NCBI RefSeq assembly: GCF_038502225.1
Contig: NW_027196405.1
Location: forward strand, 28,831 to 92,830
DNA length: 64,000 nucleotides
From: Cherax quadricarinatus
Taxonomy: Eukaryota > Arthropoda > Malacostraca > Decapoda > Parastacidae
Reading direction: 5' to 3'
Below are positions 44,067 to 57,200 of this stretch, in pieces. The translations under genes and the position numbers were made by a program. The stretch's first letter is position 1; the number at the start of each line of letters is the position of its first letter. The notes below the pieces were generated by a model. It worked only from the letters and a program-made list of their open reading frames with translations. It did not search any database and was not told the origin of the DNA.

Positions 44067-45145
44067 GGCACAGTACCCGCTCCCATCTTGTTTCTCATCT
44101 ACATATTTGACATAGACAAGGATGTCAGCCACAGCACCGTGTCTTCCTTTGCAGATGACACCCGAATCTGCATGACAGTGTCTTCCATTGCAGACACTGC
44201 AAGGCTCCAGGCAGACATTGCAGACACTGCAAGGCTCCAGGCGGACATCAACCAAATCTTTCAATGGGCTGCAGAAAACAATATGAAGTTCAACGATGAG
44301 AAAATTCAATTACTACGATGTGGTAAATGTGAGGAAATTAAATCTTCATCAGAGTACAAAACAAATTCTGGCCACAAAATAGAGCGAAACACCAACGTCA
44401 AAGACCTGGGAGTGATCATGTCGGAGGATCTCACCTTCAAGGACCATAACATTGTATCAATCGCATCTGCTAGAAAAATGACAGGATGGATAATGAGAAC
44501 CTACAAAACGAGGGAGGCCAAGCTCATGATGACACTCTTCAGGTCACTTGTTCTATCTAGGCAGGAATATTGCTGCACACTAACAGCACCTTTCAAGGCA
44601 GGTGAAATTGCTGACCTAGAAAATGTACAGAGAACCTTCACGGCGCGCATAACGGAGATAAAACACCTCAATTACTGGAAGCGCTTGAGGTTCCTGAACC
44701 TGTATTCCCTGGAACGCAGGCGGGAGAGATACATGATTATATACACCTGGAAAATCCTAGAGGGACTAGTACCGAACTTGCACACGAAAATCACTCACTA
44801 CGAAAGCAAAAGACTTGGCAGACGATTCAACATCCCCCAATGAAAAGCAGGGGTGTCACTAGCACGTTAAGAGACCATACAATAAGTGTCAGGGGCCCGA
44901 GACTGTTCAACTGCCTCCCAGCACACATAAGGGGGATTACCAACAGACCCCTGGCAGTCTTCAAGCTGGCACTGGACAAGCACCTAAAGTCGGTTCCTGA
45001 TCAGCCGGGCTGTGGCTCGTACGTTGGTTTGTGTGCAGCCAACAGTAACAGCCTGATTGACCAGGCTCTGATCCACCGGGAGGCCTGGTCACAGACCGGG
45101 CCGCGGCGGCGTTGACCCCCGGAACTCTCTCCATGTAAAACTCCA
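44067..45145 (+). mobile_element. LINE-A copy 4, 5'-truncated, starting at RT motif B
   Basis: A sense copy from motif B (ccacacaaggcacagtaccc) to the 3' end (ctctctccatgtaaaactcc then ag). It is well preserved: one frame covers 44088-44843 and a second 44840-45115. The 3' terminal word is followed directly by tattacagtatttatatta and an ATT microsatellite. Within it, 44189-44248 holds a 30-bp in-frame duplication (IADTARLQAD twice). Confidence 0.87.
44088..45115 (+). pseudogene. LINE-A reverse transcriptase C-terminal half, one frameshift
   Basis: It carries motif C (FADDTRICM), QWAAENNMKFNDEKIQLLRC, KDLGVIMSEDLTFKDHN, ARKMTGWIMRTYKTRE and LERRRERYMIIYTWKILEG. The frame stops at 44841-44843, where a C-run is one base shorter (ccccc) than in LINE-A copies 1 and 2. 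The remainder (KSRGVTSTLRDHTISVRGPR, SNSLIDQALIHREAW) continues in the next frame to 45115. Apart from truncation, this single homopolymer loss and the 30-bp duplication, it is intact, so it is a relatively recent insertion. Confidence 0.85.
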
Positions 45146-45149
45146 GTAT

Positions 45150-45166
45150 TACAGTATTTATATTAA

Positions 45167-45216
<50 letters not shown>

Positions 45217-45260
45217 AATTATTATTATTATTATTAATATTATTGTTATTATTACAGTAT
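45150..45260. repeat. (ATT)n microsatellite
   Basis: A run of tattattatt with a few interruptions, directly after the LINE-A 3' end and before the 15-bp array. It could be the target or a tail-associated expansion. Confidence 0.95.
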
Positions 45261-45289
45261 TATCTGTAGACGATTCGGGTTTAGCACTC

Positions 45290-48200
45290 TCCATGATAAA
45301 AATAGTTACTGGTTCCAATATTTCTGGTTCCAATATTACTGGTTCCAATATCACTGGTTCCAATATTACTGGATCGAATATTACTGGTTCCAATATTACT
45401 GGTTCCTATATTACTGGTTCCAATATTACTGGTTCCTATATTACTGGTTCCCATATTACTGGTTCAAATATTACTGCTTCCAATATTACTGGATCAAATA
45501 TTACTGGTTCCAATATTACTGGTTCCAATATTACTGGTTCCAATATTACTGGATCGAATATTACTGGTTCCAATATTACTGGTTCCTATATTACTGGTTC
45601 CAATATTACTGGTTCCTATATTACTGGTTCCCATATTACTGGTTCAAATATTACTGGTTCCAATATTACTGGTTCCAATATTACTGGTTCCTATATTACT
45701 GGTTCCCATATTACTGGTTCAAATATTACTGCTTCCAATATTACTGGATCAAATATTACTGGTTCCAATATTACTGGTTCCAATATTATTGGTTCCAATA
45801 TTGCTGGTTCCAATATTACTGGTTCCAATATTACTGGTTCCTATATTACTGGTTCCCATATTACTGGTTCAAATATTACTGCTTCCAATATTACTGGTTC
45901 AAATATTACTGGTTCCAATATTACTGGTTCCAATATTATTGGTTCCAATATTGCTGGTTCAAATATTACTGCTTCCAATATTACTGGTTCCTACATTACT
46001 GGTTCCAAAATTACTGGATCCAATATTACTGGTTCTTATATTATTGGTTCCAATATTACTGGTTCCAATTTTACTGGTTCATGTATTACTGGTTCCAATA
46101 TTACTGGTTCCTAAATTACTGGTTCCAATATTACTGTTTCCAATATTACTGGTTCCTATATTACTGATTCCAATATTACTGGTTCTGACATTACTGGTTC
46201 CAATATTACTGATTCCTGTATTACTGGTTCCAGTATTACTGGTTCCTATATTACTGGTTCCAATAATACTGGTTCCAATAATACTGGTTCCAATATTACT
46301 GGTTCCAATATCGCTGGTTCTAATATTACTGGTTTCAATATTACTGGTTCCAATATTACTGGTTCAAATATTACTGGTTCCAATATTACTGGTTCCAATA
46401 TTACTGGTTCAAATATTACTGTTTCCAATATTACTGATTCCAATATTACTGGTTCCAATATTACGGGTTTCAATATTACTGGTAACAATATTACTGGTTA
46501 GAGTATTACTGGTTCCAATATTACTAGTTCCAATATTACTGATTCCAATATTACTGGTTCCAATATCGCTGGTTCCAATATTACTGGTTCCAATATTACT
46601 GGTTCCAATATCACTGGTTCCAAAATTACTGGTTCCAATATTACTGTTTCCAATGTTGCTGTTTCCAATATTACTGATTCCAATATTACTGGTTCCAATA
46701 TAACGGTTTTCAATGTTACTGGTTCCTATATTAGTGGTTCCAATATTACTGGTCCCAATATTACTGGTTAGAGTATTACTGGTTCCAATATTACTGGTTC
46801 CAATATTACTGGTTCCAATATTACTGGTTCCAGTAATACTGGTTCCATTATTACTGGTTCCAATATTACTGGTTCCAATATTATTGTTTCCAATGTTGTT
46901 TGTGTCCAATATTGCTGGTTCCAGTATTACTAGTTCCAATATTACTGGTTCCAATATTACTGGTTCCAATATTACTTGTTCCAATATTACTGGTTCCAAT
47001 ATTACTGGTTTCTATAATACTTGTTCCAATATTACTGGTTCCAATGTTACTCTTTCCAATATTACTGGTTCCTGAATTACTGGTTCCAATATTACTGGTT
47101 AAAATATTACTGGTTCCAATATTACTGGTTAAAATATTACTGGTTCCAATATTACTCTTTCCAATAGTACTGGTTCTAATATTACTGGTTCCAATATTAC
47201 TGATTCCAGCATTACTGGTTCCAATATTACTGGTTCCAAGATTAATGGTTCCAATATTACTGGTTCCAATATTACTGGTTCCAATATTACTGGTTCCATT
47301 ATTACTGATTCCAATATTACTGCTTCCAATATTACTGGTTCCAATATTACTGGTTCCAATATTACTGGTTCCAATACTTCTGGTTCCTATATTACTCGTT
47401 CTAATATTACTGGCTCCAATATTACTGGTTCCAATATTACTGGTTCCTGTATTACTGGTTCCAATATTACTGGTTCAAATATTACTGGTTCCAATATTAC
47501 TCTTTCCAATATTATTGGTTCCAATATTACTGGTTCCATTATTACTGGTTCCAGTATTACTGGTTCCAATATTACTGGTTCCAATATTACTGGTTCCAAT
47601 ATTACTGGTTCCTTTATTACTGGTTCCAATATTGCTGGTTCCAATAATGCTGGCTCCAATATTGCTGGTTCCAATATTATTGGTTCCAATATTACTTGTT
47701 CCAATATTACTTGTTTCAACATTACTGGTTCCTATATTACTGGTTCCAATATTACTAGTTCCAATATTACTGGTTCTAGCATTACTGGTTCCAATATTAC
47801 TGGTTTCAATATTACTGGGTCCAATATTGCTGGTTCCAATATTACTGGTTCCAATATTACTGGTTCCAATATTACTGGTTCCAATATTACTGGCTCCAAT
47901 ATTACTGGTTCCAATATTACTGGTTCCAATATCACTGGTTCCAGTATTGCTGTTTCCAATATTACTGGTTCCAATATTACTGGTTCCAATATTACTGGTT
48001 CCAACATTACTGGTTAAAATATTACTGCGTCCAATACTACTGGTTCCAATATTGCTGGTTCCAATATTGCTTGTTCCAATATTACTGGCTCCAATATTAC
48101 TGGTTCCAATATTACTGGTTCCAAAATTACTGGTTGCAACATTACTGGTTCCTATATTACTGGTTCCAATATTACTGATTCCAATATTACTGGTACCAGT

Positions 48201-51200
48201 ATTACTGGTTCCAATATTACTGGTTTCAATGTTACTGGTTCCAATATTACTGGTTCAAATATTACTGGTTCCAATATTACTGGTTCCGATATTGCTGGTT
48301 CCAATATTACTGGTTCCAATATTACTGGTTCCAATATTACTGGTTCAAATATTACTGGTTCCAATATTACTGGTTCCAATATTACTGGTTCCAATATCAC
48401 TGGTTCCACTGTTGCTGGTTCCAATATCACTGGTTCGAATATTACTGGTTCCAATATTACTGGTTCCAATATTATTAGTTCCAATATAGCTGGCTCCAGT
48501 ATTACTGGTTCCAATATTGCTGGTTTCAATATTGCTGGTTCCAATATTACTGGTTCCAGTATTACTGGTTCCAATATTACTAGTTCCAAGCTTACTGGTT
48601 CCAACATTATTGGTTCCTATATTACTGGTTCCAATATTACTGGTTCCAATATTACTGCTTCCAGTATTAGTGGTTCCAATATTACAAGTTTCAATATTAC
48701 TGGTTCCAATATTACTGGTTCCAATATTACTGGTTACAATATTACTGGTTCCAATATTGCTGGCTCCAATATTGCTGGTTCCAATATTACTGGTTCCAAT
48801 ATTACTGGTTCCTATATTACTGGTTCCAATATTTCTGGTTTCAAAAATACTGGTTCCAATATTACTGGTTCCAATACTTGTGGTTCCTATATTAATTGTT
48901 CCAATAATACTGGTTCCAATATTACTGGTTCGAATATTACTGGTTCCTGTATTACTGGTTCCAAAATTACTGGTTCCAATATTACTAGATTCAATATTAG
49001 TGATTCCAGTATTACTGGTTCCAATTTTACTGGTTCCAATATTACTGGTTCCAATATTACTGGTTCCTTTATTACTGGTTCCAATGTTGCTGGTTCCAAT
49101 ATTGCTGGTTCCAATATTACTGGTTCCAATATTACTGGTTCCATTATTACTGGTTCCAATATTATTGGTTCCAACATTACTGGTTCCTATATTACTGGTT
49201 CCAATATTACTGGTTCCAATATTACTGGTTCCAATATTACTGGTTCCAATATTGCTGGTTCCAATATTAATGGTTCCAATATTATTGGTTCCAATATTAC
49301 TGGTTCCAATATTACTAGTTCCAATATTACTGGTTCCAATATCACTGGTTCCACTATTTCTGTTTCCAATATTACTGGTTCCAATATTACTGGTTCCAAT
49401 ATTACTGGTTACAATGTTACTGGTTCCAATATTACTGCCTCCAATATTACTGGTTCCAATATTGCTGGTTCCAATATTGCTGGTTCCAATATTACTGGTT
49501 CCAATATTACTGGTTCCAATATTACTGGTTCCAATATTACTGGTTCCAACATTACTGGTTCCAATATTACTGGTTTCAATATTACTGGTTCCAATATTAC
49601 TGGTTCCAATATTGCTGGTTCCAATGTTACTGGTTCCAATACTGCTGGTTCCAATATTAATGGTTCCAATATTATTGGTTCCAATATTACTGGTTCCAAT
49701 ATTACTGGTTCCAATATTGCTGGTTCCAATATTAATGGTTCCAATATTACTGGTTCCAATATTACTGGTTCCAATATTGCTGGTTCCAATGTTACTGGTT
49801 CCAATATTACTGGTTCCAGTATTACTGGTTCCAATATTACTGGTTACAATATTACTGGTTCCAATATTACTGGTTCCAATATTACTGGTTCCAATATTAC
49901 TGGTTCCAATATTGCTGGTTCCAATATTACTGGTTCCAATATTACTGGTTCCAATATTACTGGTTCCAATATTACTGGTTCCAATATTACTGGTTCCAAT
50001 ATTACTGGTTCCAGTATTACTGGTTCCAATATTACTGGTTCCAATATTACTGGTTCCAATATTACTGGTTCCAATATTACTGGTTCCAATATTACTGGTT
50101 CCGATATTACTGGATCCAATATTACTGGTTCCAATGTTGCTGGTTCCATTATTACTGCTTCCAATATTACTGGTTCCAATATTACTGTTTCCAATAATAC
50201 TGATTCCAATATTACTGTTTCCAATATTATGGGTTTCAATATTACTGGTTCCTATATTAGTGGTTCCAATATTATTGGTCCCAATATTACTGGTTAGAGT
50301 ATTACTGGTTCCAATATTACTGGTTCCAATATTAATGGTTCCAATATTACTGGTTCCAATATTACTGGTTCCAGTATTACTGGTTCCAATATTACTGGTT
50401 CCAATATTACTGGTTCCAATATTACTGGTTCCAATATTAATGGTTCCAATATTACTGGTTCCAATATTACTGGTTCCAGTATTACTGGTTCCAATATTAC
50501 TGGTTCCAATATTACTGGTTCCAGTATTACTGTTTCCAATAATACTTGTTCCAATAATACTGGTTAAAATGTTACTCTTTCCAATATTACTGGTTACTGA
50601 ATTATTGGTTCCAATATTACTGGTTAAAATATTACTGGTTCCAATATTGCTGGTTAAAATATTACTGGTTCCAATAAAACTCTTTCCAATAGTACTGGTT
50701 CCAATATTTCTGGTTCCAATATTACTGATTCCAGCATTACTGGTTCCAATATTACTGGTTCCAATATTAATGGTTCCAATATTACTGGTTCCAATACTAC
50801 TGGTTCCAATATTACTGGTTCCAATATTACTGGTTCCATTATTACTGGGTCCAATATTACTGGCTCCAGTATTACTGGTTCCAATATTACTGGTTCCAAT
50901 ACTTGTGGTTCCTATATTACTTGTTCCAATAATACTGGTTCCAATATTACTGGTTCCAATATTACTGGTTCCTGTATTACTGGTTCCAATATTACTGGTT
51001 CAAATATTACTGGTTCCAATATTTCTCTTTCCAATATTACTGGTTCCAATATTACTGGTTCCAATATTACTGGTTCCACTATAACTGGTTCCTATATTAC
51101 TGGTTCCAATATTACTGGTTCCAATATTACTATTTCCAATATTACTGGTTCCAATATTACTGGTTCCAATATTGCTGGTTCCAATAATGCTGGCTCCAAT

Positions 51201-54200
51201 ATTGCTGGTTCCAATATTATTGGTTCCAATATTACTTGTTCCAATATTACTTGTTTCAACATTACTGGTTCCTATATTACTGGTTCCAATATTACTGGTT
51301 CCAATATTACTGGTTCCAGTATTACTGGTTCAAATATTACTGGTTTCAATATTACTGGTTCCACTATTACTGGTTCCAATATTACTGGTTCCTATATTAC
51401 AGGTTCCAATATTACTGGTTCCAATATTACTGGTTCCAATATTACTGGTTCCTATATTACTGGTTCTAGTATTACTGGTTCCAATATTACTTGTTCCAAT
51501 ATTACTGGTTCCAGTATTATTGGTTCCAAAATTACTGGTTCCTATATTACTGGTTAAAATATTACTGGCTCCAATATTACTGGTTCCAATATTGCTGGTT
51601 CCAATATTACTGGTTCCAATATTACTGGTTCCAATATTACTGGTTCCAATATTACTGGTTCCAATATTACTGGTTCCAATATTACTGGTTCCAATATTAC
51701 TGGTTCCAATATTACTGGTTCCAATATTACTGGTTCCAATATTACTGGTTCCAATATTACTGGTTCCAATATTACTGGTTCCAATATTACTGGTTCCAAT
51801 ATTACTGGTTCCAATATTACTGGTTCCAATATTGCTGGTTCCAATATTACTGGTTCCAATATTACTGGTTCCAATATTACTGGTTCCAATATTACTGGTT
51901 CCAATATTACTGGTTCCAATATTACTGGTTCCAATATCACTGGTTCCACTGTTGCTGGTTCCAATATCACTGGTTCGAATATTACTGGTTCCAATATTAC
52001 TGGTTCCAATATTATTAGTTCCAATATAGCTGGCTCCAGTATTACTGGTTCCAATATTGCTGGTTTCAATATTGCTGGTTCCAATATTACTGGTTCCAGT
52101 ATTACTGGTTCCAATATTACTAGTTCCAAGCTTACTGGTTCCAACATTATTGGTTCCTATAATACTGGTTCCAATATTACTGGTCCCAATATTACTGCTT
52201 CCAGTATTACTTGTTCCAATATTACTGGTTTCAATATTACTGGTTCCAATATTACCATTTCCAATATTACTGGTTACAATATTACTGGTTCCAATATTGC
52301 TGGCTCCAATATTGCTGGTTCCAATATTACTGGTTCCAATATTACTGGTTACTATATTACTGGTTCCAATATTACTTTTTCCAAAAATACTGGTTCCAAT
52401 ATTACTGTTTCCAATACTTGTGGTTCCTATATTACTTGTTCCAGTAATACTGGTTCCAATATTACTGGTTAATATTACTGGTTCCTGTATTACTGGTTCC
52501 AATATTACTGGTTCCAATATTACTAGATTCAATATTAGTGATTTCAGTATTACTGGTTTCAATTTTACTGGTTCCAATATTACTGGTTCCAATATTACTG
52601 GTTCCTTTATTACTGGTTCCAATATTGCTGGTTCCAATATTGCTGGTTCCAATATTACTGGTTCCAATATTACTGGTTCCAATATTACTGGTTCCAATAT
52701 TACTGGTTCCAACATTACTGGTTCCTATATTACTGGTTCCAATATTACTGGTTCCAATATTACTGGTTCCAATATTACTGGTTCCAATATTGCTGGTTCC
52801 AATATTACTGGTTCCAATATTACTGGTTCCAATATTACTGGTTCCAATATTACTGGTTCCAATATTACTGGTTCCAATATTACTGGTTCCACTATTTCTG
52901 TTTCCAATATTACTGGTTCCAATATTACTGGTTCCAATATTACTGGTTACAATTACTGGTTCCAATATTACTTCCAATATTACTGGTTCCAATATTACTG
53001 GTTCCAATATTACTGGTTCCAATATTACTGGTTCCAATATTACTGGTTCCAATATTACTGGTTCCAATATTACTGGTTCCAATATTACTGGTTCCAATAT
53101 TACTGGTTCCAATATTACTGGTTCCAATATTACTTGTTCCAATATTACTAGTTCCAATATTACTGGTTCCAATATTACTGGTTCCAATATTACTGGTTCC
53201 AATATTACTGGTTCCAATATTACTGGTTCCAATATTACTGGTTCCAATATTACTGGTTCCAATATTACTGGTTCCAATATTACTGGTTCCAATATTACTG
53301 GTTCCAATATTACTGGTTCCAATATTGCTGGTTCCAATATTACTGGTTCCAATATTACTGGTTCCAATATTACTGGTTCCAATATTACTGGTTCCAATAT
53401 TACTGGTTCCAATATTACTGGTTCCAATATTACTGGTTCCAATATTACTGGTTCCAATATTACTGGTTCCAATATTACTGGTTCCAATATTACTGGTTCC
53501 AATATTACTGGTTCCAATATTACTGGTTCCAATATTACTGGTTCCAATATTACTGGTTACAATATTACTGGTTCCAATATTACTGGTTCCAATATTACTG
53601 GTTCCTATATTACTGGTTCCAATATTACTGGTTCCAATATTACTGGTTCCAATATTACTGGTTCCAATATTACTGGTTCCAATATTACTGGTTCCAATAT
53701 TACTGGTTCCAATATTACTGGTTCCAATATTACTGGTTCCAATATTACTGGTTCCAATATTACTGGTTCCAATATTACTGGTTCCAATATTACTGGTTCC
53801 AATATTACTGGTTCCAATATTACTGGTTCCAATATTACTGGTTCCAATATTACTGGTTCCAATATTACTGATTCCAATATTACTGGTTCCAATATTACTG
53901 GTTCCAATATTACTGGTTCCAATATTACTGGTTCCAATATTACTGGTTCCAATATTACTGGTTCCAATATTACTGGTTCCAATATTACTGGTTCCAATAT
54001 TACTGGTTCCAATATTACTGGTTCCAATATTACTGGTTCCAATATTACTGGTTCCAATATTACTGGTTCCAATATTACTGGTTCCAATATTACTTTTTCC
54101 AATATTACTGGTTCCAATATTACTGGTTCCAATATTACTGGTTCCAATATTACTGGTTCCAATATTACTGGTTCCAATATTACTGGTCCCAATATTACTG

Positions 54201-57200
54201 GTTAGAGTATTACTGGTTCCAATACTACTGGTTCCAATATTACTGGTTTCAATATTACTGGTTCCAATATTACTGGTTCCAGTAATATTGGTTCCAATAT
54301 TACTGGTTGCAATATTATTGTTTCCTGTTTGTTCCAATATTACCGGTTCCAATATTACTGGTTCCAATATTACTTGTTCCTATATTACAGGTTCCAGTAT
54401 TAATGGTTCCAATATTACTGGTTCCAATATTACTGGTTTCTATACTACTTGTTCCAATATTACTGGTTCCAATGTTACTCTTTCCAATATTACTGGTTCC
54501 TGAATTACTGGTTCCAATATTACTGGTTAAAATATTACTGGTTCCAATATTACTGGTTAAAATATTACTGGTTCCAATATTACTCTTTCCAATAGTACTG
54601 GTTCCAATATTTCTGGTTCCAATATTACTGATTCCAGCATTACTGGTTCCAATATTAATGGTTCCAATATTACTGGTTCCAATACTACTGGTTCCAATAT
54701 TACTGGTTCCAATATTACTGGTTCCATTATTACTGGGTCCAATATTACTGGCTCCAGTATTACTGGTTCCAATATTACTGGTTCCAATATTTCTGGTTCC
54801 AATACTTCTGGTTCCTATATTACTTGTTCCAATATTACTGGCTCCAATATTACTGGTTCCAATATTACTGGTTCCTTTATTACTGGTTCCAATATTACTG
54901 GTTCAAATACTACTGGTTCCAATATTACTCTTTCCAATATTATTGCTTCCAATATTACTGGTTCCAATATTTCTGGTTCCAATATTACTGGTTCCAATTT
55001 TACTGGTTCCAATATTACTGGTTCCAATATTACTGGTTCCTTTATTACTGGTTCCAATAATGCTGGTTCCAATAATGCTGGTTCCAATATTACTGGTTCC
55101 AATATTATTTGTTCCAATATTACTTGTTCCAATATTGCTGGTCCCAACATTACTGGTTCCTATATTACTGGTTCCAATATTACTGGTTCCAATATTACTG
55201 GTTCCAATATTACTGGTTCCAATATTACTGGTTTCAATATTACTGGTTCCAATATTACTGGTTCCAATATTACTGGTTCCAATATTACTGGTTCCAATAT
55301 TACTGGTTCCAATATTACTGGTTTCAATAATACTGGTTCCAATATCACTGGTTCCACTACTGCTGTTTCCAATATTACTGGTTCCAATATTACTGATTCC
55401 AATATTACTGGTTAAAATATTACTGCATCCAATACTATTGGTTCCAATATTGCTGGTTCCAAAATTGCTGGTTCCAATATTGCTGGTTCCAATATTACTG
55501 GTTCCAATATTACTGGTTCCAAAATTACTGGTTCCAACATTACTGGTTCCTATATTACTGGTTCCAATATTACTGATTCCAATATTACTGGTACCAGTAT
55601 TACTGGTTCCAATATTACTGGTTTCAATGTTACTGGTTCCAATATTACTGGTTCAAATATTACTGGTTCCAATATTACTGGTTCCGATATTGCTGGTTCC
55701 AATATTACTGGTTCCAATATTACTGGTTCCAACATTATTGGTTCCAATATTACTGGTTCCAATATTACTGGTTCCGATATTGCTGGTTCCAATATTACTG
55801 GTTCCAATATTACTGGTTCCAATATTATTGGTTCCAATATAACTGGCTCCAGTGTTACTGGTTCCAGTATTGCTGGTTTCTATATTGCTGGTTCCAATAT
55901 TACTGATTCCAATATTACTGGTTCCAATATTGCTGGTTCCAATATTACTGGTTCCAACATTATTGGTTCCTATAATACTGGTTCCAATATTACTGGTCCC
56001 AATATTACTGCTTCCAGTATTACTGGTTTCAATATTGCTGGTTCCACTATTACCGGTTCCAATATTACTGTTTCCAATATTACTGGTTCCAATATTACTG
56101 GTTCCAATATTGCTGGTTCCAAAATTGCTGGTTCCAATATTACTGGTTCCAATATTACTGGTTCCTATATTACTGGTTCCAATATTTCTGGTTTCAAAAA
56201 TACTGGTTCCAATATTACTGGTTCCAATACTTGTGGTTCCTATATTACTTGTTCCAGTAATACTGGTTCCAATATTACTGGTTAATATTACTGGTTCCTG
56301 TATTACTGGTTCCAATATTACTGGTTCCAATATTACTAGATTCAATATTAGTGATTTCAGTATTACTGGTTTCAATTTTACTGGTTCCAATATTACTGGT
56401 TCCAATATTACTGGTTCCTTTATTACTGGTTCCAATATTGCTGGTTCCAATATTGCTGGTTCCAATATTACTGGTTCCAATATTACTGGTTCCAATATTA
56501 CTGGTTCCAATATTACTGGTTCCAATATTACTGGTTCCTATATTACTGGTTCCAATATTACTGGTTCCAATATTACTGGTTCCAATATTACTGGTTCCAA
56601 TATTGCTGGTTCCAATATTACTGGTTCCAATATTACTGGTTCCAATATTACTGGTTCCAATATTACTGGTTCCAATATTACTGGTTGCAATATCACTGCT
56701 TCCACTCTTGCTGTTTCCAATAATACTGGTTCCAATATTACTGGTTCCAATATTACTGGTTCCAATATTACTGGTTCCAATATTACTGGTTCCAATATTA
56801 CTGGTTCCAATATTACTGGTTCCAATATTACTGGTTCCAATATTACTGGTTCCAATATTACTGGTTCCAGTATTACTGGTTCCAATATTACTGGTTCCAA
56901 CATTACTGGTTCCAATATTACTGGTTCCTATATTACTGGTTCCAATGTTACTGGTTCCAATATTACTGGTTCCAATATTACTGTTTCCAATATTACTGAT
57001 TCCTATATTACTGGTTCCAATATTACAGGTTCCAATATTACTGGTTCCAATATTACTGGTTCCAATATTACTGGTTCCAATATTACTGGTTCCAATATTA
57101 CTGGTTCCAATATTACTGGTTCCAATATTACTGGTTCCAATATTACTGGTTCCAATATTACTGGTTCCAATGTTACTGGTTCCTATATTACTGGTTCCAA

